DNA of 15,590 nt, from contig USBV01000019.1 in NCBI GenBank assembly GCA_900553055.1, positions 1 to 15,590 on the forward strand, read 5' to 3'. The stretch comes from an uncultured Phascolarctobacterium sp. GTDB lineage: Bacteria; Bacillota; Negativicutes; Acidaminococcales; Acidaminococcaceae. The notes under the pieces were generated by a model. It was not told the origin of the DNA. It made no database searches and saw nothing but the letters and a program-made list of their open reading frames with translations. Below, piece after piece: positions 7,567 through 14,985 of this stretch (the stretch's first letter is position 1; each line of letters begins with the position of its first letter). A program made the position numbers and the translations under genes.

Positions 7567-8011
7567 TTTGGGCTTAGCTGTAACAACCTTTTTAGCAGAG
7601 CAAATAAAAAATGTGCGCATCGCCGTCATCGGCGATGTGATGCTGGATAGATATTTCCACGGCGAGGTAAAGCGCATCTCCCCGGAAGCACCAGTGCCGG
7701 TGACGAAAATTAATCGTATCAAATCCGTGCTGGGCGGTGCTGCCAACGTGGCTGCCAATCTGGCTCATTTGGAATGCCAGGTATTCATGGGCGGCGTGAC
7801 TGGTGATGACGAAAATCGCGTGCTCCTAGAAAGCCTGATGGACGAGGCAGGCATCGACCACAGTGGCTTGGTTAAGAGCCCGCGCCGCAAAACCATTACT
7901 AAGCTGCGTGTTTTGGGCGGCAATCAACAAATGTTGCGTCTTGATTTTGAAGAAACAGGGGATTTGTATCCCGAAGAAATAGTACAGCTGCGCCAATGGC
8001 ACAGCTTTTAG
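7556..8011 (+). CDS. hldE: HldE, 5' fragment: N-terminal half of the heptose-7-phosphate kinase domain (frameshifted)
   Basis: HldE is bifunctional: its N-terminal PfkB-type kinase makes heptose 1,7-bisphosphate and its C-terminal domain adenylylates heptose 1-phosphate. This fragment covers about the first 150 residues of the kinase ([23 protein letters not shown], the PfkB signature [21 protein letters not shown]). It then ends with a foreign tail, QWHSF, and TAG. The rest continues in another frame from 7996. Supplying one base near 7995 (CAA-ATG instead of CAATG) gives a smooth join, QLRQ then [11 protein letters not shown]. The ATG at 7556 is preferred; a GTG at 7544 is an in-frame alternative. 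Both lie inside the gmhA end. The change could be a real mutation or a sequence error. Confidence 0.88.
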   Translation: MVNNLGLAVTTFLAEQIKNVRIAVIGDVMLDRYFHGEVKRISPEAPVPVTKINRIKSVLGGAANVAANLAHLECQVFMGGVTGDDENRVLLESLMDEAGIDHSGLVKSPRRKTITKLRVLGGNQQMLRLDFEETGDLYPEEIVQLRQWHSF

Positions 8012-9039
8012 ATGAAGGTCTAGACGGTATCATCGTCTCCGACTACGCCAAGGGCGTGTGCTCCGACGATTTTTGCCAATGGGTGATTAACGAGGGCCAT
8101 GCCTACAATATTCCCGTGCTCATCGACCCCAAGGGCGCCGATTGGACCAAGTATCGTGGCTGCGACTTCATCACTCCCAATTTAAAGGAAATGTGCGAGG
8201 CTGCAGGCTGCGTCCGCGACAACGAAGATGGCGCGGTAGTGGAAATGGCACGCACTGCCAAGGATAGATACCAAATTAAAAATGTGGTCGTTACCCGTAG
8301 CGAACGGGGTATGTCCCTCGTCAACGATAGCGAGGTGCTGCATAGTCCGGCCACGGCCATCGAGGTTTTTGATGTGTCGGGCGCAGGGGATACCGTAGCA
8401 GCAACGCTGCTAGCAGGTGTAGCCGGCAAGCTGGAGCTGGCGGACGCTATCTATATGGCCAACAGAGCCGCAGGCATCGTGGTGGCCAAGGTGGGCACCT
8501 ATCCTGTGCACCGGGATGAGCTTTTAAAGGATTTGCTCACGGAGGAGCGCAAGCAGGGCCGTGGCTACAGAACGCTGAGCTGGCAGGAAATTGCCTCCCT
8601 CGCCGCAACCTGGAAGGCCTGCGGGGAAAAAATCGTTTTTACCAATGGCTGCTTTGATATCTTGCATGTGGGCCATGTTACCTATTTGGAAAAGGCTCGC
8701 AATTTGGGCAAGCATTTAATCGTGGGCCTGAATACGGACGCTTCTGTGCGCCGCTTGAAGGGCGAAACCCGTCCCTTAGTGCACGAGCTGGACCGGGCCA
8801 GAGTTTTGGCGGCCCTGGCCTGCGTGGACGCGGTGGTACTCTTTGATCAGGACACCCCCACGGAATTAATCGAAAAAATTCGCCCTGATATTTTGGTCAA
8901 GGGCGGCGACTATACACCCGAGCAGGTAGCTGGCCGTGAATACGCTGGCGAAGTGCGCATTATTGAGTTCGAGGATGGTTACTCCACCACTGGAGTAGTC
9001 GAAAAAATTGCCAAAATGGTTAAGGAGGGCAAATTATGA
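7996..9039 (+). CDS. hldE: HldE, 3' fragment: rest of kinase domain plus heptose 1-phosphate adenylyltransferase
   Basis: This frame carries the remainder of HldE. The C-terminal half of the kinase includes IIVSDYAKG, LIDPKG and the catalytic motif DVSGAGDT (base Asp132 in this numbering). A cytidylyltransferase-like domain follows, with FTNGCFDILHVGH (nucleotide-binding HVGH at 224-227), GLNTDASVRRLKG and the C-terminal FEDGYSTTGVVEKI. The intact protein (about 490 residues) would match the family. An ATG exists at 7996, inside the end of the upstream fragment, so the adenylyltransferase domain might still be made. The half kinase would not be expected to work alone. The last codons overlap the hldD start as ATGA. 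Confidence 0.9.
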   Translation: MAQLLDEGLDGIIVSDYAKGVCSDDFCQWVINEGHAYNIPVLIDPKGADWTKYRGCDFITPNLKEMCEAAGCVRDNEDGAVVEMARTAKDRYQIKNVVVTRSERGMSLVNDSEVLHSPATAIEVFDVSGAGDTVAATLLAGVAGKLELADAIYMANRAAGIVVAKVGTYPVHRDELLKDLLTEERKQGRGYRTLSWQEIASLAATWKACGEKIVFTNGCFDILHVGHVTYLEKARNLGKHLIVGLNTDASVRRLKGETRPLVHELDRARVLAALACVDAVVLFDQDTPTELIEKIRPDILVKGGDYTPEQVAGREYAGEVRIIEFEDGYSTTGVVEKIAKMVKEGKL

Positions 9040-10010
9040 TTATTGTAACTGGTGGTGCCGGCTTTATCGGCAGTAATATTGTTAAGGGCCTTAATGACCG
9101 CGGTATTGATGATATTTTGGTGGTTGATAACCTGACCAATATGGTAAAATTCAAGAATATTCAAGGCCTGAAGGTTCATGATTACATGGATAAATATGCC
9201 TTTATGGATGCTTTGAAGGCAGGCAAATTCAATCATGAAAAAATTGACGTTATTTTCCACGAGGGCGCTTGCTCCGACACCATGGAATACAACGGCAAAT
9301 ACATGATGGAAAACAATTTTGAGTACACCAAGAATGTGCTGCATTTCTGCTTGGATAGAAAAATTCAAATGATGTATGCTTCCTCCGCTTCCACCTATGG
9401 CAGTGGCGCCCATGGCTTCCGTGAAGAGCCCGCCTGCGAGGAAGCGCTGAACGTGTATGCCTTCTCCAAGCTTTTCTTTGATAATTATTTGCGTCGCTTG
9501 CTGTCCACTGCCCAAAGCCAGGTAGTAGGCCTGCGCTATTTCAACGTTTATGGTCCTCAGGAAAACCACAAGGGCAAAATGGCTTCCATGATTTTCCAAA
9601 TGTATAACCAATGGAAGGCTGAGCACAAGGTGCGCCTCTTTGGCGAATACGATGGTTATGGCCCCGGCGAGCAAACTCGTGACTTTATCTATGTCAAGGA
9701 CGTTGTCAAGGTTAACTTCTATTTCTGGGAGCATCCGGAAATCAGCGGCATCTTTAACTGCGGCACCGGTCACGCGCATCCCTTCAACACCTGCGCCAAG
9801 GCTGTGCTGAATCATTTTGGCAGCGGAGAGCTGGAATACGTGCCCTTCCCCGAGGTGCTCAAGGGCAAATACCAAAGCTTCACTGAGGCTGACGCTAGCA
9901 ACCTCCTAGCAGCAGGCTATGACGGCGGCTTTACTCCCATCGAAGAGGCTGCTGAGGAATATTGCCAGCTCTTAGACAAGACCGGCGGTTATTATGTCTA
10001 TGAAAGATAA
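9036..10010 (+). CDS. hldD: ADP-L-glycero-D-manno-heptose 6-epimerase HldD
   Basis: HldD inverts C6 of ADP-D-glycero-D-manno-heptose to give the L-glycero form used by heptosyltransferases. It is a 324-residue extended short-chain dehydrogenase/reductase, close to the usual length of about 310. It shows the NAD(P)-binding VTGGAGFIGSNIV (residues 4-16), VVDNLTN, HEGACSDT (75-82), the KYMMENNFEYTK block, YASSASTYG, and the catalytic Tyr141-x3-Lys145 in VYAFSK. The start overlaps the hldE stop by four bases (ATGA), a classic sign of translational coupling. The end overlaps gmhB. Confidence 0.96.
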   Translation: MIIVTGGAGFIGSNIVKGLNDRGIDDILVVDNLTNMVKFKNIQGLKVHDYMDKYAFMDALKAGKFNHEKIDVIFHEGACSDTMEYNGKYMMENNFEYTKNVLHFCLDRKIQMMYASSASTYGSGAHGFREEPACEEALNVYAFSKLFFDNYLRRLLSTAQSQVVGLRYFNVYGPQENHKGKMASMIFQMYNQWKAEHKVRLFGEYDGYGPGEQTRDFIYVKDVVKVNFYFWEHPEISGIFNCGTGHAHPFNTCAKAVLNHFGSGELEYVPFPEVLKGKYQSFTEADASNLLAAGYDGGFTPIEEAAEEYCQLLDKTGGYYVYER

Positions 10011-10506
10011 GGCCGTTTTTTTCGATCGTGACGGCGTCCTCAATGTGGACGTGGATTATTTGTATAAAATCAGCGATTTAAAGTGGGTTGAGGGTGCACG
10101 CGAGGCCGTGGCTTATTTAACTAAGCTGGGCTATAAAATTTTCGTTGTCACCAACCAAAGCGGTATTGCCCGAGGCTATTACACCGTAGCGCAAATGCAG
10201 GAGCTGCATGACTTTATGCAGCGGGAAATTGCAGCCAGCGGTGGCAAAATCGAAAGATTTTATTATTGCCCCCACCATAAGGAGGGCAAGGTGGCGGAAT
10301 ACGCTATAGACTGCGATTGCCGCAAGCCCAAACCCGGCATGCTGCTAGAGGCCTTTGGAGAGTATGACCTAGACAAGGAGCAATGCTTCCTTATCGGCGA
10401 CGGCAAGCGTGACGTGGAGGCGGCCGAGGCCGCCGGCATTCGAGGCTACCTTTTCAAAGGTGGCAATTTATTGGAATTTGTAAAGAACATATTAGAATAT
10501 AATTAA
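9994..10506 (+). CDS. gmhB: D-glycero-D-manno-heptose 1,7-bisphosphate phosphatase GmhB
   Basis: GmhB removes the C7 phosphate of heptose 1,7-bisphosphate between the two HldE reactions. The 170-residue HAD-superfamily protein shows FFDRDGVLN (Asp11 nucleophile, Asp13 acid/base), VVTNQSGIARG, the zinc-binding cysteine/histidine set (Cys92, His94, Cys107, Cys109 within CPHH and CDCRKPKPG), and LIGDGKRDVEAA. The last motif usually reads GD+xxD; here it is GDGKRD, which is acceptable. It overlaps the end of hldD by 17 bases. A second in-frame ATG at 10000 is possible, but GGCGG at 9984-9988 suits the first one. Confidence 0.94.
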   Translation: MSMKDKAVFFDRDGVLNVDVDYLYKISDLKWVEGAREAVAYLTKLGYKIFVVTNQSGIARGYYTVAQMQELHDFMQREIAASGGKIERFYYCPHHKEGKVAEYAIDCDCRKPKPGMLLEAFGEYDLDKEQCFLIGDGKRDVEAAEAAGIRGYLFKGGNLLEFVKNILEYN

Positions 10507-10515
10507 GGCACGAAT

Positions 10516-11562
10516 ATGGAATATAAAAATATTTTACTTATCAAGATGAGCTCCTTAGGCGACATATTGCACACCCTGCCCTTTGCGGCTGCGCTGCGTC
10601 AGCGTTATCCCAAGGCAAAAATCACTTGGCTGGTACATCCTCAATTTGCTGGCTTCGTGCCGGATGCGCCAGTCATCGACGAGGTGCTGTATTTCGACAA
10701 GGTAAAATTTAATAAAATGGGCTTACTCGATAAGCTAAAATATTATCGCGAAATGAAAGCACTTTTGCATAGCAAGCACTTTGATTTAGTTATCGATATG
10801 CAGGGACTTTTCAAGAGCGCGGTGCTGGCTGCTATCAGCGGCTGCAGCAACCGCATTGGCTATTGTGAAATGCGGGAGGGCAGCGGTCTCATTAGTAAAG
10901 CGATTACTGGTGCACACAGCAAGGAGCACGTGATTGAACGCTATTTAGACGTGGCGCGTTATCTTGGAGCTAAGGTCGAGAGCCTCGATGATGTGCAGTT
11001 CCCCATGCCTGATTTGAGCAAGGAAGCTGCAAGCGTGCAGGTTAAGCTGCGTGAGTTGGGCTGGGATGGTGCTGACTATGTTGTTATCGTGCCGGGAGCA
11101 CGCTGGTGGACGAAGGAATGGCCCGTGGAGCATTATGTGGCCTTGGCCAAAAGGATTGCTACGGATGGTAAATACATCGTTTTAGCTGGTGGCCCCGATG
11201 ATGCGCCCAAGGGCAAAGCCATTGCGGAGCAATGCGCAAGCCCGCTCGTGCTGGACATGACGGGCAAAACCTCTTTGCGTGAGCTGGCCGCCCTCATCAA
11301 GGACTGCAGCTTCTATATCAGCGCGGATACTGGCCCACTGCACTTTGCGGCGGCTTTGAAAAAGCCCTTAGTGGCCATGTATGGCCCAACTAAGGCGGAT
11401 AGAACCGGTCCCTACGGCAGCAAAAATTCCGAGGTTATTCTCTCCCCTGCATCCTGTGCAGGGTGCTTGAAAAAGAACTGCCAAAACTGGCATTGTATGC
11501 ACGACATCAAGCCGGAAATGGTATACGAAATTTACGAAAAAAAGGTGAAGGCTCATGGCTAA
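10516..11562 (+). CDS. waaC: GT9 glycosyltransferase, heptosyltransferase I (WaaC)-like
   Basis: The 348-residue protein belongs to GT9, which transfers L-glycero-D-manno-heptose from ADP-heptose to the LPS inner core at the cytosolic face of the membrane. It starts with the GT9 signature LIKMSSLGDILHTLP (conserved Asp16) and continues with FDLVIDMQGLFKSA. It has the substrate-binding GARWWTKEWP and the nucleotide-sugar site SADTGPLHFAAAL followed by MYGPT. The C-terminus carries the family cysteine set CAGC-x4-C-x4-CM. The LGDILHTLP form and the WWxxKEWP segment favour the WaaC/heptosyltransferase I branch over WaaF, but the acceptor cannot be read from sequence. It begins 9 bases after gmhB and overlaps the next gene by 8 bases. 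Confidence 0.85.
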   Translation: MEYKNILLIKMSSLGDILHTLPFAAALRQRYPKAKITWLVHPQFAGFVPDAPVIDEVLYFDKVKFNKMGLLDKLKYYREMKALLHSKHFDLVIDMQGLFKSAVLAAISGCSNRIGYCEMREGSGLISKAITGAHSKEHVIERYLDVARYLGAKVESLDDVQFPMPDLSKEAASVQVKLRELGWDGADYVVIVPGARWWTKEWPVEHYVALAKRIATDGKYIVLAGGPDDAPKGKAIAEQCASPLVLDMTGKTSLRELAALIKDCSFYISADTGPLHFAAALKKPLVAMYGPTKADRTGPYGSKNSEVILSPASCAGCLKKNCQNWHCMHDIKPEMVYEIYEKKVKAHG

Positions 11563-12610
11563 AGCAGTGGCATTAAATGGCAAAAGAATATTGGTAACAT
11601 TTTTGATGCATTTGGGGGATTTAACGCTGACAACCCCCTTCATCCACGCTTTGCGCAAGGCCGCACCTGATGCCCATATCACCTTTTTGGCCGACGAAAA
11701 GCTTAAGGACGTGGTGCTGCATAACCCTTATTTGGACGAGGTTATCACCATAGATAAAAAGGGGCGCGACAACAGTCTGCTAGCTTTGGCAGCATGTGCT
11801 AGACGTCTCAGCAAGATGGACTTTGATGTGCTCATCAATTTGCATCCCAACGAGCGCTGCTCCTTTATTTGTGCTATGACAAAGGTGAAGCAGCGCTGTG
11901 GTACTACCCACACTATGTTCAAGCCTGTGTGGGATGTGTTCACGCCCTTGAATCGCAGAATTCATGCTGCGGATATGTATCTTGATGTTTTGACGCAATT
12001 GGGCGTGACTAAATTAGAGCATAATGGTTTGGAAATCTTCCCGAGCGAGGAGCATATGGCTCATGCGGAAGAATTTTGGCGGGACCATGGTGTATTTGGC
12101 AGCGATAAGCTGGTTGGCTTTAACATTGGCAGCGCCGTGGTGACCAAACGCTGGGCGCCGGAACGCTTTGCTCAGGTGGCCGATGCGCTGGCAGCTAAGG
12201 GCTACAAGCCGGTCTTCTTTGGCGGCACCATGGACGAGGAGATGGTGCAGGAGGCCGTGAGCTACATGAAGACTACTCCGGTGGTAGCAACTGGTAATTT
12301 TACTATCGGCGGATTAGCTGCGGCTATGCGTCGTTGTAGCCTGATTATTACTAACGACAGTGGCCCGATGCATGTGGCCATCAGCCAAAAGGTGCCCATT
12401 GTAGCCATGTATGGCCCGTCCAGTCCCAAGCTGTACGGACCTTATACCGAGGATGCTACTATTGTGACAGCAGTGCCGCCCTGCCCCGGCTGCGCCGATG
12501 GCATGAAGCATAAATGTAGCGACATGCAGTGCATGACTCGCCTCACGGTGGAGCAGGTGGTTCAGGCAGCAGAAGAGATGCTAGCTAAGCATGGAGCAGA
12601 TCATGAGTAA
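11555..12610 (+). CDS. GT9 glycosyltransferase, heptosyltransferase II (WaaF)-like
   Basis: This second GT9 enzyme (351 residues) shows LMHLGDLTLTTPF near the N-terminus, FNIGSAVVTKRWAPERFAQV (substrate-binding region with Lys-Arg-Trp), and IITNDSGPMHVA followed by MYGPSSPKLYGP. The family cysteine set reads CPGC-x7-C-x4-CM. It probably adds the second inner-core heptose, because it follows the WaaC-like gene and a complete ADP-heptose pathway. WaaF, WaaQ and related GT9 enzymes cannot be separated confidently by eye, so no symbol is given. The start overlaps the upstream stop by 8 bases and the end overlaps the start of the next gene, so it is part of the same translationally coupled set. 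Confidence 0.85.
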   Translation: MAKAVALNGKRILVTFLMHLGDLTLTTPFIHALRKAAPDAHITFLADEKLKDVVLHNPYLDEVITIDKKGRDNSLLALAACARRLSKMDFDVLINLHPNERCSFICAMTKVKQRCGTTHTMFKPVWDVFTPLNRRIHAADMYLDVLTQLGVTKLEHNGLEIFPSEEHMAHAEEFWRDHGVFGSDKLVGFNIGSAVVTKRWAPERFAQVADALAAKGYKPVFFGGTMDEEMVQEAVSYMKTTPVVATGNFTIGGLAAAMRRCSLIITNDSGPMHVAISQKVPIVAMYGPSSPKLYGPYTEDATIVTAVPPCPGCADGMKHKCSDMQCMTRLTVEQVVQAAEEMLAKHGADHE

Positions 12611-13328
12611 GCAGTTAACTATTAACGGCGAAATTTTGCTGTTATGCGAGCGCCTAGAGATGGCGCGTTTTCTCCATGTATATCTACAATATTTATTTCG
12701 TCAGGGTGTGAGCTTACCAACGCTGCAGCTTTTAAATTATCGCTCGTTAGAACAGCTTTCGTCCTTGGCAGAACGCTTGCCCCGTATCGTGGGGAGCAAG
12801 CAGGTGCAAAAGGTAATTGTTTTTGCCGATGCCCAAAATGATTTAGAAAATAGAAGAAATGTGCTTTTAGATTTGCGCAGCAGTGCTTTTTTCCGTACGA
12901 GGGAGTACTGTGCGCATTTTTTCTTTCCGGGCAGGCAATATGGAAGGCGTTGGCGTCATGGCTATCTTGAGGATTTGCTGCTAGAAACACTAAAAATAGA
13001 CGCGAGCAAGGAATGCGACTTCCAAAACTTGTTGAATATGGCTAGGGAATACCTGGTTAGCGTGGAACAGATGCGCAAATTTGTGCAGGATGAAACGGAT
13101 TTTAAGCTAAAGCTGGAGAAAAAGAGTGGCAAGGTTGATTTTTGCGACAGCAATTCTTTCAAGCTTACTAATCCGAGTCGGCATTTACTCTATACTTATT
13201 TTGCCGGAACAGAACAATTTGTAGGCTGCAATTTGGCGGAAGCGGCTAAGCTGGGCGCATTTGATTTTGAACACGAAGCTTATGCTGAGCTGAAGAAATG
13301 CTTGTTGGGGCTGTGGCAGGAGTGTTGA
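12603..13328 (+). CDS. TOPRIM-like protein, probably DUF3226 family
   Basis: The 241-residue protein has an N-terminal NGEILLLCERLEMARFLHVY (acidic residue in the first strand), a central VIVFADAQNDLENRRNVLLD (Asp-rich strand end) and GRRWRHGYLEDLLLETL. This order (Glu, then D-x-x-x-D, then G-x-LEdlLl) resembles the DUF3226 group of TOPRIM-fold proteins, whose function is not established. ATG at 12603 is preferred, because GGAG (12593-12596) sits 6 bases before it. An in-frame ATG at 12591 would add four residues. It overlaps the heptosyltransferase stop, so it is co-transcribed with the LPS operon. A degraded ATPase gene lies 32 bases downstream. A nuclease role would be inference only. Confidence 0.6.
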   Translation: MSKQLTINGEILLLCERLEMARFLHVYLQYLFRQGVSLPTLQLLNYRSLEQLSSLAERLPRIVGSKQVQKVIVFADAQNDLENRRNVLLDLRSSAFFRTREYCAHFFFPGRQYGRRWRHGYLEDLLLETLKIDASKECDFQNLLNMAREYLVSVEQMRKFVQDETDFKLKLEKKSGKVDFCDSNSFKLTNPSRHLLYTYFAGTEQFVGCNLAEAAKLGAFDFEHEAYAELKKCLLGLWQEC

Positions 13329-13360
13329 TTTTCTTAATTTATAGTTTTGGAGGATGAGTA

Positions 13361-13871
13361 ATGAAGTGTCAAAGCTTAGAAATTATTCTTGAAGGAAATA
13401 TTTCTTCTCCTTAGCAGTGACCTTTTGTAGAAAAAGTTGTCTGTCAAATTGCTTGGCGAGAAATGGCGCGTAATTCTGATGGGGAAGGTTTTTTGTCGGC
13501 TTTTGTCGTTCGCTCAAGTCTGTTATACTATATGCGTCGTGATAAGACTGATATTTTTGCTGATAGAAATGAAGGCAAAGTGCTTGTTATGAATAATCCT
13601 TTTGCACAGACTAATGCAACATATTTGTTGACGCCTATGATGGATATGACCAATGGATAATACCAAGTTAAACCCTTTAACTGGGCTCGGAGGGAAATTC
13701 ATCTATAATTTTTACGACAACATCTATGTTTTGAATCTTATTTCGTCTAAGCTGAGTAATGCTCAATACTTATAGGGAAAACACATTATAGGCAAGGATA
13801 TCGAGATTATAGAATTTTCTAGTGAAGAAGTGGTAGAAGAATGCCAGGTGGATATTTTGTTTGGAATGTGA
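13361..13871 (+). pseudogene. C-terminal remnant of a large SMC/ABC-type ATPase (stops and frameshift)
   Basis: GGAGG (13349-13353) and ATG at 13361 open a frame interrupted by TAG (13412) and TGA (13418). It then runs to TAA at 13658. This part holds an ABC/SMC signature-like motif (ARNSDGEGFLSAF), then a Walker B-like GKVLVMNNPFAQTNATYLL and TPMMDM. The homology continues in another frame from 13653 (DNTKLNPLTGLGGKF, then YDNIYVLNLISSKLS), which is itself interrupted by TAG (13773) and ends at TGA (13869). Restoring two bases near 13653 would join DM-x-N-x-DNTK. The arrangement (signature, Walker B, D-loop-like region, final strand) matches the C-terminal ATPase half of SMC/Rad50-like proteins. 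The N-terminal half and coiled coil are absent, so the gene is dead. The system it belonged to is not identifiable here. Confidence 0.75.
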
Positions 13872-13874
13872 TAA

Positions 13875-13904
13875 AAAAGCACTGCCGATAACGGCAGTGC
13901 TTTT
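13875..13904 (+). terminator. Strong intrinsic terminator after the ATPase remnant
   Basis: AAAAGCACTGCCG (13875-13887) pairs perfectly with CGGCAGTGCTTTT (13892-13904), 13 base pairs with a 4-base loop. A and T runs flank it. It is likely the end of the LPS operon transcript. Confidence 0.93.
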
Positions 13905-13926
13905 ATAATTTAAGTTTATACTTAAT

Positions 13927-14199
13927 ATGCTGCTTCTCTCAGTAAGTCCTGTGATGCGCCGTTATCTAGGTAAGCGCTATGTGTTAGCGCCACTAGCAGG
14001 CTATTGGTTTTTATAGGCTTTTTTGAAGAGAATTGCATTCGCAGTTCTCTTTTTTTCTTTATTCAGTGCATATATATGGCATACCACCAAAGATTGTGGT
14101 CGGCGCTACAACATCGGTGTAGTCATACCTTTAACATTTGTGTGGATTCGCTTTGGTAAAGCAAAAATTGACAAAGGGGCAACCACACCACAAAAATGA
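13927..14199 (+). pseudogene. Possible decayed small membrane-protein gene (one in-frame TAG)
   Basis: A frame of 91 codons runs from ATG 13927 to TGA 14197 with a single internal TAG at 14014-14016. The part after the stop would read as one hydrophobic segment (IAFAVLFFSLFSAYIW) followed by a basic, soluble-looking tail (TKDCGRRYN, then IPLTFVWIRFGKAKID). There is no clear ribosome site, and a hairpin with a T-run lies inside it at 14027-14057. It may be a dead gene or chance. The rest of 13905-14222 shows no other gene. Confidence 0.3.
14027..14057 (+). terminator. Candidate intrinsic terminator
   Basis: AGAGAATTGC (14027-14036) pairs with GCAGTTCTCT (14041-14050) with one G-U pair and the loop ATTC. 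Seven or more T residues follow. It points along the + strand although no intact + gene precedes it after the 13875 terminator. Confidence 0.6.
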
Positions 14200-14222
14200 C
14201 ATAGTACACTCTTTTTATGCAA

Positions 14223-14948
14223 TTATTTTTCGCTGAGCCATTTTACGGCTTTCTCAAGCAGGGTAGCTTCATGGGGCGTTGCTGTTTGCTCGGTTGCAAC
14301 CTTGGCGTCAGCTGTAGCTTGCGGTGCAGCTTCCGCTGTTGTTGCAGCGCTTTTTTGTCTAGGCGGCTTTTCCTTCTTCGCTTTTTTGGTATTGTATTTG
14401 GTCATGACAGCGTTAAGGTCGCCCTCCTTGAGCCACAGCTCCAGTGCTTCGGCCATGGCCTTGACAGCAGTGTCGATAGCAGCCTTGTCCTCGCCCTGAA
14501 ATTGGTGCAGCACATGGTTAACCACGGCTTTGTTATTGCGCTCGGGGTGGCCAATGCCGATTTTAAAGCGGGGGTATTCCTCGGTGCCAAGGTGCTCGGT
14601 GATGGATTTGATGCCGTTGTGACCGCCAGCACTGCCCTTGCGGCGAATGCGCAGGTGGCCTACAGGCAAGTCCATGTCGTCTTGGATGACGGCGATGTCT
14701 TCTGGGTCGATGTGGTAGAAGTTAGCGTAGGCGCCGACGGCGATGCCGCTTAAATTCATGTAGGTGGTGGGCTTGATGATGAGTATTTTTTCAGGGGCGC
14801 GGTATTCGGCGCAATAGGCGTTGCGGTCTTCCTTGCCGAAGGTGACGCCGAGGCGCTTGGCGAGCTCGTCCACGACCATGAAGCCGATGTTGTGTCGTGT
14901 ATTTTCGTATTCTCGGCCGATGTTGCCCAAGCCGACGATTAGTTTCAT
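14223..14948 (-). CDS. pth: Peptidyl-tRNA hydrolase with C-terminal extension
   Basis: Pth cleaves the ester bond of peptidyl-tRNAs released from stalled ribosomes, recycling tRNA in the cytosol. Core motifs are present: GLGNIGREYENTRHNIGF (Asn9, catalytic His19), KPTTYMNLSG (Asn65), IQDDMDLPVG (Asp93) and GSAGGHNGIKSI (Asn111). The core ends near residue 188, the usual family length of about 190. A further 53 residues follow: a lysine/proline stretch (KKAKKEKPPRQK), an Ala/Thr-rich linker, and a final short amphipathic helix (TLLEKAVKWLSEK). The ATG follows an AGGAGA ribosome site (about 14957-14962, minus strand). Confidence 0.95.
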   Translation of the reverse strand: MKLIVGLGNIGREYENTRHNIGFMVVDELAKRLGVTFGKEDRNAYCAEYRAPEKILIIKPTTYMNLSGIAVGAYANFYHIDPEDIAVIQDDMDLPVGHLRIRRKGSAGGHNGIKSITEHLGTEEYPRFKIGIGHPERNNKAVVNHVLHQFQGEDKAAIDTAVKAMAEALELWLKEGDLNAVMTKYNTKKAKKEKPPRQKSAATTAEAAPQATADAKVATEQTATPHEATLLEKAVKWLSEK

Positions 14949-14985
14949 ATTGGTTCTCCTTGATTAATTTAGATATATAAGTGTT

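Noticed and set aside
7990..8011. Programmed -1 frameshifting joining the two hldE frames
   Set aside because: No X-XXY-YYZ slippery heptamer or strong downstream hairpin is evident at the junction, and HldE is not known to need recoding.
13974..13990. Hairpin GCGCTA-TGTGT-TAGCGC
   Set aside because: A perfect 6-base stem but no T-run and no adjacent gene end; too short to call a functional element.
13361..14199. Amber codons read as an amino acid (pyrrolysine or other recoding) in three neighbouring short frames
   Set aside because: A TGA and a frameshift also interrupt the ATPase remnant, the protein is truncated to its C-terminus, and the stops are explained by single G-to-A changes from Trp codons. 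Decay is the simpler reading.
14217..14753. Long + strand open frame opposite pth
   Set aside because: Antisense shadow of pth, caused by the biased composition of the Ala/Lys-rich tail and core.
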